Positions 6,865 through 15,200 of a stretch of DNA of 15,918 nucleotides are shown here, one piece after another (within the stretch, counting starts at the first letter, position 1; every line of letters begins with the position of its first letter). The position numbers were made by a program, and so were the translations under genes. The DNA is from JBDHAC01 sp039589195 (GTDB lineage Bacteria; Gemmatimonadota; Gemmatimonadetes; Palauibacterales; Palauibacteraceae). Location: assembly GCA_039589195.1 (NCBI GenBank), contig JBDHHV010000111.1:1-15918 (forward strand). Direction: 5' to 3'. Below the pieces are notes generated by a model, which had not been told where the DNA came from, made no database searches, and saw only the letters and a list, made by a program, of their open reading frames with translations.

Positions 6865-8177
6865 TGGAAGTGACCGTAATCGGGACCGGATACGTCGGCC
6901 TTGTGGTGGGATCGTGTCTCGCCGAGGCCGGGAACCGCGTCACGTGCACAGATATCGATGCAGACAAGATCCGGTGCCTCAACGAGGGTGAGGTTCCGAT
7001 CTATGAGCCGGGTCTCGGTCGCTTGCTCAAGCACAACCTCGCCGAGGGCCGTCTGTGCTTCACGACCGATACGGCAGAAGGCGTGCGTGTGGCGGACGCG
7101 ATCTTCATAGCCGTCGGGACTCCCCCGGGAGACGATGGATCCGCGAACCTGGAACACGTACGAGCGGCTGCGCGCACGATAGGCGAGCACATACGCCCCG
7201 ACGCCGTCGTGATCATGAAGAGCACCGTCCCGGTCGGGACGAGCGAGATCGTACGTGCGGAGGTGTCCAGCCGCACCGACTCCAACTTCTACATGTGCTC
7301 CAACCCGGAGTTCTTGAAGGAGGGAGCCGCGGTCGACGACTTCATGTACCCGGATCGAATCGTATGCGGGGTCGACGCGACGCCCGCCCGCGAGCGACTG
7401 GAGGAGCTTTACGAACCGTTTGTTCGCTCGGGCAACCCCGTGATCTTCATGGACATCGCGTCCGCGGAGATGACGAAGTACGCGGCGAACGCGATGCTGG
7501 CCGCGCGCATCAGTTTCATGAATCAGATCGCGGAGCTGTGCGAGCGGACCGGGGCGGACGTCGAGCTCGTCCGCCGTGGGATCGGATCGGACAGGAGGAT
7601 CGGCCAGTCCTTCCTGTACGCGGGCACCGGATACGGCGGGAGCTGCTTCCCGAAGGACGTGCAGGCGCTGATCCAGACGGCTGACGAACACGGCGTCGAT
7701 CTGACGGTGCTCAAGGCCGTACACGAAGCGAACGAGCGGCAAAAGGTCGTGCTGCTCGACAAGATTCGGGAGCACTTCGGCGCCGACCTCGCCGGCCTGC
7801 ACATCGCCGTGTGGGGCTTGGCCTTCAAGCCCGAGACCGACGACATGCGGGCCGCCCCATCGCTGGCCATCATCGACGGCCTGTTGAAGGGTGGCGCGGA
7901 GGTGAGTGTCCACGACCCGGTCGCGATGGATGCAGCCCGGGAGCATTGGCTGCGCGACGTCGTGGTGTATGCGAGTGATGAGTACTCGGCGTGTCGTGAC
8001 GCGGACGCACTCGTCCTGGTCACCGAGTGGTTACAATACCGGCGGCCGGACTGGACCGCGGTCAAGACCGCGATGCGTCGCCATGTCGTATTCGACGGTC
8101 GTAACATCTTCGAGCCCGGCCGCATGCGCGCCATGGGCTTCGACTACTATTCGATCGGTCGGGAGCGAGTCCGATGA
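6864..8177 (+). CDS. ugd: UDP-glucose 6-dehydrogenase
   Basis: 437-residue enzyme that oxidises UDP-glucose to UDP-glucuronate with two NAD+. The motifs run in family order: GTGYVG (7-12), YEPGL, VGTPPG, STVPVGTS (120-127), NPEFLKEG (147-154), EMTKYAANAML with K205 and N209, and GGSCFPKD with nucleophile C261 and D265. The C-terminal NAD/UDP domain follows (WGLAFKPETDDMR, HDP). Two ATGs abut at 6861 and 6864; GGAGG (6853-6857) is 3 nt from the first and 6 nt from the second, so I take the second. A GDP-mannose dehydrogenase is the main alternative, but the UDP-glucuronate decarboxylase next door makes UDP-glucose the better substrate. Confidence 0.93.
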   Translation: MEVTVIGTGYVGLVVGSCLAEAGNRVTCTDIDADKIRCLNEGEVPIYEPGLGRLLKHNLAEGRLCFTTDTAEGVRVADAIFIAVGTPPGDDGSANLEHVRAAARTIGEHIRPDAVVIMKSTVPVGTSEIVRAEVSSRTDSNFYMCSNPEFLKEGAAVDDFMYPDRIVCGVDATPARERLEELYEPFVRSGNPVIFMDIASAEMTKYAANAMLAARISFMNQIAELCERTGADVELVRRGIGSDRRIGQSFLYAGTGYGGSCFPKDVQALIQTADEHGVDLTVLKAVHEANERQKVVLLDKIREHFGADLAGLHIAVWGLAFKPETDDMRAAPSLAIIDGLLKGGAEVSVHDPVAMDAAREHWLRDVVVYASDEYSACRDADALVLVTEWLQYRRPDWTAVKTAMRRHVVFDGRNIFEPGRMRAMGFDYYSIGRERVR

Positions 8178-9154
8178 GGCTTCTCGTCACCGGAGCAGCG
8201 GGGTTCCTCGGGTCTCATCTGAGCGACCGCCTGATCGCGGATGGGCACACGGTCGTCGGGATGGACAACCTGGTCACGGGAACGACCGAGAATTTGGCGC
8301 AGTTCGCGGGAGAGCCGCGGTTCGAGTTCGTCGAGTGGGATGTCAGCAGGTTCATCGAGCTTCCGGGCGATCTGGATGGCGTGTTCCACTTCGCCTCACC
8401 GGCCAGCCCCGTAGACTACCTCGAGCTACCCATCCAGACCCTCAAGGTGGGCAGTCTCGGGACACACAACGCGTTGGGCGTAGCGAAGGCCAAGGGCGCG
8501 CGGATGCTGCTCGCTTCGACATCCGAGGTGTACGGGGACCCGCACGTCCACCCGCAACCGGAGGGCTACTGGGGCAACGTGAATCCGATCGGCCCCCGGG
8601 GGGTGTACGATGAGGCCAAGCGTTTCGCCGAGGCGATCACCATGGCGTACCACCGATACCACGCGGTGGACACCCGAATCGTGCGGATCTTCAATACATA
8701 CGGTCCTCGCATGCGTCCGAACGACGGCCGGGTCGTGTCGAATTTCATCGTTCAGGCACTCCTGGGCGAGCCGCTGACCGTCTATGGGGATGGCACGCAG
8801 TCGCGCAGCTTCTGCTACGTGTCCGATCTGATCGAGGGGGTGTGGCGCCTGTTCTTCGAGTGCGATGACGCTTCACCCGTGAACATCGGCAACCCGAACG
8901 AGTTCACGATCCTCGAGCTGGCCGAGGCCGTGTTGACGGCGACCGGATCCGGTGTCGAAGTACGGCACGTCGGCTTGCCGACGGACGACCCGAAGGTGCG
9001 CAAGCCCGATATCACCCGAGCGGGAGAGCTGCTGGGCTGGGAGCCGGGCGTGGCACTGCCTGATGGACTCGAGCGAACGATCGCGTATTTCAGGGATCTT
9101 CAGGAGCGGGGCAAGTTGTCGACGCCCCCCGTACTCACCGAAACAACGAGTTGA
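8174..9154 (+). CDS. UDP-glucuronate decarboxylase (UDP-xylose synthase)
   Basis: 326-residue extended SDR that converts UDP-glucuronate to UDP-xylose through a 4-keto intermediate with bound NAD+. The family hallmarks are strong: GAAGFLG (7-13), ASPASPVDY (74-82), STSEVYGDP (115-123), YWGNVNPIGPR (132-142), then YDEAKR with catalytic Y145 and K149. E118 sits where the decarboxylase glutamate is found. RIFNTYGPRM and DGTQSRSFCYVSDL are also typical. The start overlaps the ugd stop as ATGA, so substrate maker and user are co-translated. A 4-epimerase or a UDP-4-amino-arabinose (ArnA-type) role is less likely because the UXS-specific motifs are intact and there is no formyltransferase domain. 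Confidence 0.93.
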   Translation: MRLLVTGAAGFLGSHLSDRLIADGHTVVGMDNLVTGTTENLAQFAGEPRFEFVEWDVSRFIELPGDLDGVFHFASPASPVDYLELPIQTLKVGSLGTHNALGVAKAKGARMLLASTSEVYGDPHVHPQPEGYWGNVNPIGPRGVYDEAKRFAEAITMAYHRYHAVDTRIVRIFNTYGPRMRPNDGRVVSNFIVQALLGEPLTVYGDGTQSRSFCYVSDLIEGVWRLFFECDDASPVNIGNPNEFTILELAEAVLTATGSGVEVRHVGLPTDDPKVRKPDITRAGELLGWEPGVALPDGLERTIAYFRDLQERGKLSTPPVLTETTS

Positions 9155-9162
9155 CACCGCAA

Positions 9163-9933
9163 ATGGAGGAACGGGGAGGACGTCCACGCGTCTCGGTGGT
9201 GATGCCGGTGTACAACGAAGTGGAGACGCTCGAGGAGATCGTGCGCCGCGTCAACGCCGCACCGGTCGATCTCGAGCTCATCGCGGTCGACGATGGCTCT
9301 ACGGACGGCTCGCGTGAGATTCTCGGGCGTTTACAGGCCGAAGGGTTGATCCACAACCTGCTGCTCCACGAGGCGAACAAGGGAAAGGGAGCCGCGCTCT
9401 CGACGGGCTTCCAGGCCGCGACATCGGAAGTGGTCGTCGTTCAGGACGCAGACCTCGAGTACGATCCCGATGAGTACCCGTTGCTCCTGGAGCCGATACT
9501 GAATGACCAGGCGGATGTGGTGTACGGTTCTCGCTTCATGGGTGGGCGCCCGCACCGCGTGCTGTACTTCTGGCACTACATGGGGAACAGGCTGCTGACG
9601 CTGTTCTCGAACATGATCACGAACCTGAATCTCACGGACATGGAAACCTGCTATAAATGTTTCCGCCGAGAGGTCTTGAGCGGATTGACCGTCGAGGAGC
9701 GGGCCTTTGGCGTGGAGCCCGAGCTCACCGCGAAGGTGGCGCTGGGCGGTTGGAGGGTATACGAGGTGGGGATCTCTTACGCCGGTCGGACGTACGCGGA
9801 AGGTAAGAAGATCACCTGGAGAGACGGTTGGGCGGCGATAGTGTGCATCATTCGATACGGGTTGATTCATCGGGTCACGCGCAGGCGGGCTCTGCGTCGA
9901 GGCGCTCGCCCCGAGCCCCCGGCAGCGGCATAG
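9163..9933 (+). CDS. Family 2 glycosyltransferase, dolichyl-phosphate-mannose-synthase-like
   Basis: 256-residue GT-A fold glycosyltransferase. SVVMPVYNE (11-19), VDDGSTDGS (42-50), ANKGKGAAL (71-79) and the metal-binding DAD (95-97, in VVQDADLEYDP) are in order. MGNRLLTLFSNM and LTDMETCYKCFRREV (157-171) belong to the DPM1/polyprenyl-phosphate glycosyltransferase branch, and the end (GISYAGRTYAEGKKITWRDG) also fits. There is no C-terminal membrane domain, so it probably works at the inner face of the membrane on a lipid-phosphate acceptor. A TTG at 9151 overlaps the upstream stop and is an alternative start; neither site has a good ribosome binding site, so I prefer ATG. A UDP-xylose or UDP-glucuronate donor is a context inference only. 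Confidence 0.9.
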   Translation: MEERGGRPRVSVVMPVYNEVETLEEIVRRVNAAPVDLELIAVDDGSTDGSREILGRLQAEGLIHNLLLHEANKGKGAALSTGFQAATSEVVVVQDADLEYDPDEYPLLLEPILNDQADVVYGSRFMGGRPHRVLYFWHYMGNRLLTLFSNMITNLNLTDMETCYKCFRREVLSGLTVEERAFGVEPELTAKVALGGWRVYEVGISYAGRTYAEGKKITWRDGWAAIVCIIRYGLIHRVTRRRALRRGARPEPPAAA

Positions 9934-9935
9934 GA

Positions 9936-10868
9936 GTGCCGCCCGCCCGTAGTTACCCGAAACGGCTCGTCATCGCCATCTTCGTGTGCGCGGCCGCGTT
10001 TGCCGCGGTCGCTTGCATCGACGAGGCGGATCGCTCGCTGGCGAGCGGGGATCGGTGGTTGGGAGTGGGCGATCTGGATGCCGCGATCGCCGAGTACAAG
10101 CTTGCCCGGCGTCAGCGCGGTCCTGTCCCCGCGATACTCGTGCGGTTGGGCCACGTATACGCGCTCCGCGGTGATGTCGACGAGGCGCTCGAGTACTTCG
10201 AGCCGCTATTGGAGCAGGACTCGAGCTATCGTTACCAGGTCGCCACGGACCTGGCCGTGCTGGCCACGGTGGCGCGCGAGCGAGGCGCGTCGGAGAACAT
10301 GGCCCGCGCACTCCAACCCCTAGTCGGTTGGGGGCTGGGATTCGTGCCTCGCGAGCTCCAACCATCGCTGGCCCATCACTACTGGAGTGATGGAGACTAT
10401 GCCCGGTCGCTCGCCCTCTATCTGTCGGTGCTGGACGACTCGGCCGAGGTCGCGCCCAGCGTGTACTATGAGGCTGGCCGAGCGTACGAGGAGCTGAGTG
10501 GGTGCGAGCGAGCTATTCCGCTGTTCGAGGCCTACATGTCACGAGCCAACCGCCGGGACGAGAACATGGACAGCGCGCGTTGGCACTATGGCAACTGCCT
10601 GTTTCTGGCCGCGGACGAAGATCGCGCCGTGGGGCGTCCTGGTGCGGCGCTGCAGAAACTGGATGAGATGGTGCAGCTCGGTGTTCCACGCACGTACGTG
10701 GATGATGCGCACTTCTTGCGAGGCGAGATGCTGCTGGCGCTGGGCCGGACGGAGTCGGCCCTCGCGGCATACCAGCGCGTGCTCGATCTGAATCCCGCGC
10801 GCAGCGGCGCCCAGGTACGGCGAGCGGAGGAACGAATCCGTCAGATCCGCTTCGGGTCCGATGAGTAG
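9936..10868 (+). CDS. TPR-repeat lipoprotein
   Basis: 310 residues from GTG 9936, two bases after the glycosyltransferase stop. The frame is open upstream to 9828, but only the GTG start puts a signal peptide at the N-terminus: basic PKR, hydrophobic LVIAIFVCAAAFAAVA and a lipobox ending at C27. The +2 residue is Ile, so there is no Asp inner-membrane retention signal by E. coli rules. The mature part is helical TPR throughout. Units are seen at ~35-65 (GDLDAAIAEYKLA), 66-97 (LGHVYALRGDVDEALEYFEPLL), 143-175, 176-205, 214-248 and 256-287 (LALGRTESALAAYQRVLDLNP). No catalytic domain is seen. It overlaps the BamD-like gene by 8 nt, suggesting a joint role at the inner face of the outer membrane. 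Confidence 0.85.
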   Translation: MPPARSYPKRLVIAIFVCAAAFAAVACIDEADRSLASGDRWLGVGDLDAAIAEYKLARRQRGPVPAILVRLGHVYALRGDVDEALEYFEPLLEQDSSYRYQVATDLAVLATVARERGASENMARALQPLVGWGLGFVPRELQPSLAHHYWSDGDYARSLALYLSVLDDSAEVAPSVYYEAGRAYEELSGCERAIPLFEAYMSRANRRDENMDSARWHYGNCLFLAADEDRAVGRPGAALQKLDEMVQLGVPRTYVDDAHFLRGEMLLALGRTESALAAYQRVLDLNPARSGAQVRRAEERIRQIRFGSDE

Positions 10869-11652
10869 ACTCGGACGGCCCACTCGAGTTGGTCGGCGGT
10901 CTGCCACACGCAAGCTTCTCGCGTTGACGGCGTGCGCCGCGCAAGCGGGCGTCCTCTCGTGTGCCGGGTCGGGGCCACCCGGCGAGCTCTCCTCACCCGA
11001 TCGCTTCCAGTGGGCGCAGGAAAGGTTCGACGGTGGAAGCTTCGGGGCCGCGGTCCTCGGGTTCCAGGATTTCGTGATCCGCGATCCACTCAACCCGCTC
11101 GTGGACAGCGCGCAATACATGATGGCCGAGTCGTATCTGCGCGACAACCGCGAGCTGGATGCCGCCGAGGAGTTCTCGCGCCTCGCCACGACGCGACCCA
11201 ATAGCCCGTGGGCGGACGATGCGCAGCTGGGTGCATGCCGGTCGTACTGGGAGGCTTCCCCCAAGATCGCGCTCTCGCAGGAGTTCACGGACCGGTCGAT
11301 CGAGGAGTGCCAGCGCCTGATCGATTTCTTCCCGACGAGCCCGCTTCGCGCGGAGGCCGAGCGCCGGATCGCCGAGGCTCGTAGCAAGAAAGCCGCGAAG
11401 AGCTTCGACATCGCGCGATACTACTTTCGGCGCAAGCTGCATGAATCCGCCAACGTGTACTTCGAGAAAGCGCTCGCCGACTCTCCCTCGCCGGATCTGA
11501 TGCCCGAGCTCCTGAGCATGATGTACAGGAGCTATGCCGCGGTCGGGTTCGCGGCCGAGGCCGAAGCCGCGCGGGAGCGCCTCTTGCGCGAGTTCCCCGA
11601 GTCCGAGGAGGCGCGCGAGCTCGGCGAGGAGGGAGATGGCCGAGACGGGTGA
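10861..11652 (+). CDS. bamD: BamD-like outer membrane assembly lipoprotein
   Basis: 263 residues with a basic N-terminus (RLGRPTRVGRRSATRK), a hydrophobic stretch and lipobox cysteine C34 (GVLSC); C25 (LTAC) is an alternative. The mature part resembles BamD/YfiO, the TPR lipoprotein that works with BamA to insert beta-barrel proteins. Supporting segments are RFDGGSFGAAVLGFQDFVIRDP, SAQYMMAESYL, the AAEEF-LA-RPNSPWADDAQ block, FFPTSPLRAEAERRI and FDIARYYFRRKLHESANVYFEKAL. Length is close to the E. coli protein (245). The ATG overlaps the upstream TPR gene by 8 nt, and the end overlaps nadD by 17 nt. A different TPR lipoprotein such as a YbgF/CpoB relative is possible, but the YYFRRK-ANVYFEKAL region favours BamD. 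Confidence 0.82.
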   Translation: MSRLGRPTRVGRRSATRKLLALTACAAQAGVLSCAGSGPPGELSSPDRFQWAQERFDGGSFGAAVLGFQDFVIRDPLNPLVDSAQYMMAESYLRDNRELDAAEEFSRLATTRPNSPWADDAQLGACRSYWEASPKIALSQEFTDRSIEECQRLIDFFPTSPLRAEAERRIAEARSKKAAKSFDIARYYFRRKLHESANVYFEKALADSPSPDLMPELLSMMYRSYAAVGFAAEAEAARERLLREFPESEEARELGEEGDGRDG

Positions 11653-12243
11653 GCTGCTGGCGGTCCTCGGCGGCACCTTCGATCCGCCTCACGTCGGGCA
11701 CGCGATCATCGCCCAGGATCTGATCGAGGAGCTCGAGTTGGATCGGCTGCTGTTGGTCCCGTCGGCGGACCCACCCCACCGAACCGCCGTATTACCCGCC
11801 GAGGAGCGGCTGGCCCTCGTCACCCGATTGTTCGCGAGTGCGCCGGAGATCGAGGTGAGTGACCTCGAGCTCCGCCGCTCGGGGCCTTCCCATACGGTGG
11901 ACACGCTCGACGAGATCCGCCGAGCTCGCTCACCCAGAAGACTCTACTGCGTCATCGGTGCGGATCAGCTGAGGGTAATCGATACCTGGCACGACTACCG
12001 CCGGCCGAGTTGGCGGAGATCGCCGTCATGAGACGGGGGGGAGAGGAACCGGAACTCCCACGCTCGGCGGATCGTATCGCGTATATTACGGTAAACGTAA
12101 CCCGGGTCGACGTATCCGCGAGCCAGGTCCGGGCCAGGCTGCGCGACGGTCGCCCCATACGATACATGGTACCCGAATCCATTGAGGTCGAAGGCGCCTG
12201 GCGAGCTCACGCCGCGACGCCTTCGGCACCAGCGGGTAAGTGA
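11636..12243 (+). CDS. nadD: Nicotinate-nucleotide adenylyltransferase, split by an apparent one-base frameshift
   Basis: NadD makes nicotinic acid adenine dinucleotide for NAD synthesis. The first part (11636-12031, 131 aa) has GGTFDPPHVGH (12-22) with nucleotidyltransferase histidines H19 and H22, SADPPHR, and SGPSHTVDTLDEIR, YCVIGADQLRVIDTWHDYRR. After ~12004 this frame reads seven unrelated residues and stops. The rest of the family (ELAEIAVMRRGGE, then VDVSASQVRARLRDGRPIRYMVPESIE) continues in the -1 frame to a TGA at 12241-12243. Joined, the protein would be ~202 residues, which is full length. One base is missing between ~11999 and 12010, or the ribosome shifts -1. No canonical slippery heptamer is visible, so an assembly or sequencing error is the simplest reading. 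GAGGAGGGAG just before the ATG supports the start. Confidence 0.88.
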
Positions 12244-15200
12244 TGATAAAGAAGACAATCACGCAGCTATTCGGAACCCGGTTCGCGCGGGAGATGAAGA
12301 AGTTGCGTCCTATCATCGAGCAGATCCTCGAGCATGAATCGCGTCTCGCCGATTGGAGCGAGGAGGATCTCAAGGGGCAGACGGACCGGTTCCGTGCCCT
12401 GATCACCGAGCGCACCGCCGAGACCGAACGCGAACTCGAAGAGCTTCGCGAACGGAAGCGGCACACCGAGGAGCCGGCAAAAAGGCAGGACCTGACGGAT
12501 CGCATCGGGGAGGCCGAGCACGCGCTGAGCGAGCTGACGCAAGACGTGCTGGATGAGCTCCTGCCGGAGGCGTTCGCGACCGTCAGAGAAGCGTGTCGCC
12601 GTCTCCTGGGCTCGGAGATCACCGTGACCGGCAACAAGATGACCTGGGAGATGGTCCCGTACGACGTACAGCTCATCGGCGGGATCGTGCTACACCAGGG
12701 CAAGATCGCGGAGATGGCCACCGGGGAAGGGAAGACCCTGGTCGCCACCATGCCCCTCTACCTGAACGCCCTGCCCGGTAGGGGTGCCCACCTCGTCACG
12801 GTGAACGATTACCTGGCACGACGCGACTCGCAGTGGATGGGCACGGTGTTCGAGTACCTGGGTCTCGACGTGGCGTGCCTCGACGACACGGATGCCGGAA
12901 CGGAGGACCGGCGCGCCGCGTACGGCGCCGATATCACGTACGGTACGAACAACGAGTTCGGGTTCGACTACCTGCGCGACAACATGGTGGTCGATCTAAC
13001 GCAGCGTGTGCAGCGGAGCCACACGTACGCGATCATCGACGAAGTCGACTCCGTGCTGATCGATGAAGCCCGCACCCCGCTGATCATCAGCGGCCCGGTC
13101 GGACGCGACGACCAGGATGTGTACAAGCGGTTCAACGCGCAGGTCGCCGGCCTCGCTCGGAAACAGGCTCGAATCGTCAACACCCTCGTGGCCGAGGGGG
13201 AGGAGCTGCTCAAGGCGGCCGAGGACGCAGGGGATTCCGACTCGCGCTACGAAGGCGGGTACAAGCTCCTGGCCGCACAGCGCGGCGACCCGAAGAACAA
13301 ACGCCTCATGAAGCTGTTGAACCGGACCGGGGTGAAACAGCTTGTCCAGCGCACGGAAGCCGACCTGATGCGTGAGAAGCGGCTCTACGAGGCGGACGAA
13401 CTGCTGCTCTTCTCGATGGACGAGAAGGGGCATACGATCCAGATCAGCGATCAGGGTCTCGACGTCCTCTCTCCCAACGACCCCGATGCCTTCATCGTTC
13501 CCGACATCTCCGAAGCCGTCAAGCACATCGAGGATGACGAAGCGGTGTCGCCCGATCAGAAGCGGGAGAAGATCGAGACCCTGGAGCGCGAGTACGCGGA
13601 GAAGTCGGAGAAGATCCACATCATCCACCAGTTGGTGAAGGCGCACTCGCTCTACGAGAAAGACGTCGAGTACGTCGTCGAGAACGGCGAGGTCGTGATC
13701 GTCGACGAATTCACCGGGCGGAAGATGCACGGTCGCCGGTGGAGCGACGGGCTCCATCAGGCGGTGGAAGCGAAGGAAGGCGTGAACGTGCGTGGCGAGA
13801 CCCAGACGCTCGCGACGATCACGATTCAGAATTACTTCCGCATGTACGACAAGCTGTCCGGGATGACGGGCACGGCCGAGACCGAAGAGGGCGAGTTCCA
13901 CGAGATCTACGGGCTGGAGGTGGTCGTTATCCCGACCAATCGCCCGGTCCGCCGGATCGATAGCGATGACGTGATCTTCCAGACGCAGCGTGAGAAATAC
14001 GCGGCGCTACTCGAGGAGATCGAGCGGCTCAACAACAACGGCCTGCCGATTCTCGTCGGTACCACGAGCGTCGACGTGTCCGAAAAGGTGAGCCGCATGT
14101 TGAAGCGGCGTGGCCTCGCGCACGAGGTGCTGAACGCGAAGCAGCACGAACGCGAGGCTCACATCGTACTCGGGGCCGGCCAGCCGGGCGCGATCACCAT
14201 CGCCACCAACATGGCGGGCCGAGGCACCGACATTAAGCTCGGCGATCCATGCGTCCAATGTGACGTGTGCGCGATCAAGTCTGCCCAGCCGCCGTTCGGG
14301 CAGGTGGTTGAAACCCCCGACCTGAACCCGGCCGAGGTAGCCGAGCGCGGCTGTCAGGACGATCCGCCGTGCGGGCTCCAGATCCTCGGGACCGAGCGGC
14401 ACGAGTCACGCCGCATCGACCGGCAGCTGCGCGGGCGCTCCGGTCGGCAGGGCGATCCGGGCGCGAGCCTGTTCTTCCTCTCACTCGAAGACGACCTCAT
14501 GCGCCTGTTCATGCCCGAACGGGTGGCCAAGATCATGGACAGGCTGGGTGCGGAAGACGACGAAGTCATCACGCACCCGTGGATCACCAAGTCGATCGAG
14601 CGCGCACAGAAGCGGGTCGAGATGCAGAACTTCGACGCGCGCAAACGGCTGCTCGAATACGACGACGTGATGAACCAGCAGCGGGAGGTCGTCTACGATC
14701 TGCGTCTGTATGCCCTGGAGGGTGGGGAGGACCTGAAGGGCGAGACCTGGGAGATGATCGAGGAGGGACTGCGCGATGAAATCGATGAGGTGGTCCCTCC
14801 GGGCAGCCACACGGAGAAGTGGGATCTGCCGCGGCTCCGGGAGCGCCTGCTCATCGAGTACTTCCTGCACGCGGACTTCCTGCCCACCGAGGGCAACGGT
14901 GCGGCCGGGGGCGCGTGGTCCGATTCGGACGAGCTTGCCGAGGCCGTGATCGAGCACGCCCACGATGCGTTCCACCGCAAGCTCGAGGGCTTCGACCAGC
15001 TTTGGGAGCAGGTCCTCCGCTTCATCGTCCTTTCGGTGCTCGACGAGAAGTGGAAGGATCACCTCTACGATCTCGATCACCTGCGTGACTCGATTCGCTA
15101 TCGCGCGTACGGGCAGAAGGATCCGCTCGTCGAGTACAAGAAGGAAGCGTACGAGATGTTCGTGGATCTCCTGCGTGACATGCGCCGGACGGTCGCGAAC

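Noticed and set aside
6369..7946. 525-residue open frame on the - strand
   Set aside because: It lies wholly antisense to the SDR and ugd genes, whose motifs are intact. Long antisense frames are expected from codon bias in GC-rich DNA, and it shows no recognisable domain.
12082..12087. TATATT inside nadD as a possible secA promoter
   Set aside because: No -35-like hexamer lies 16-18 bp upstream (the position reads CACGCT), and the bases encode conserved NadD sequence.
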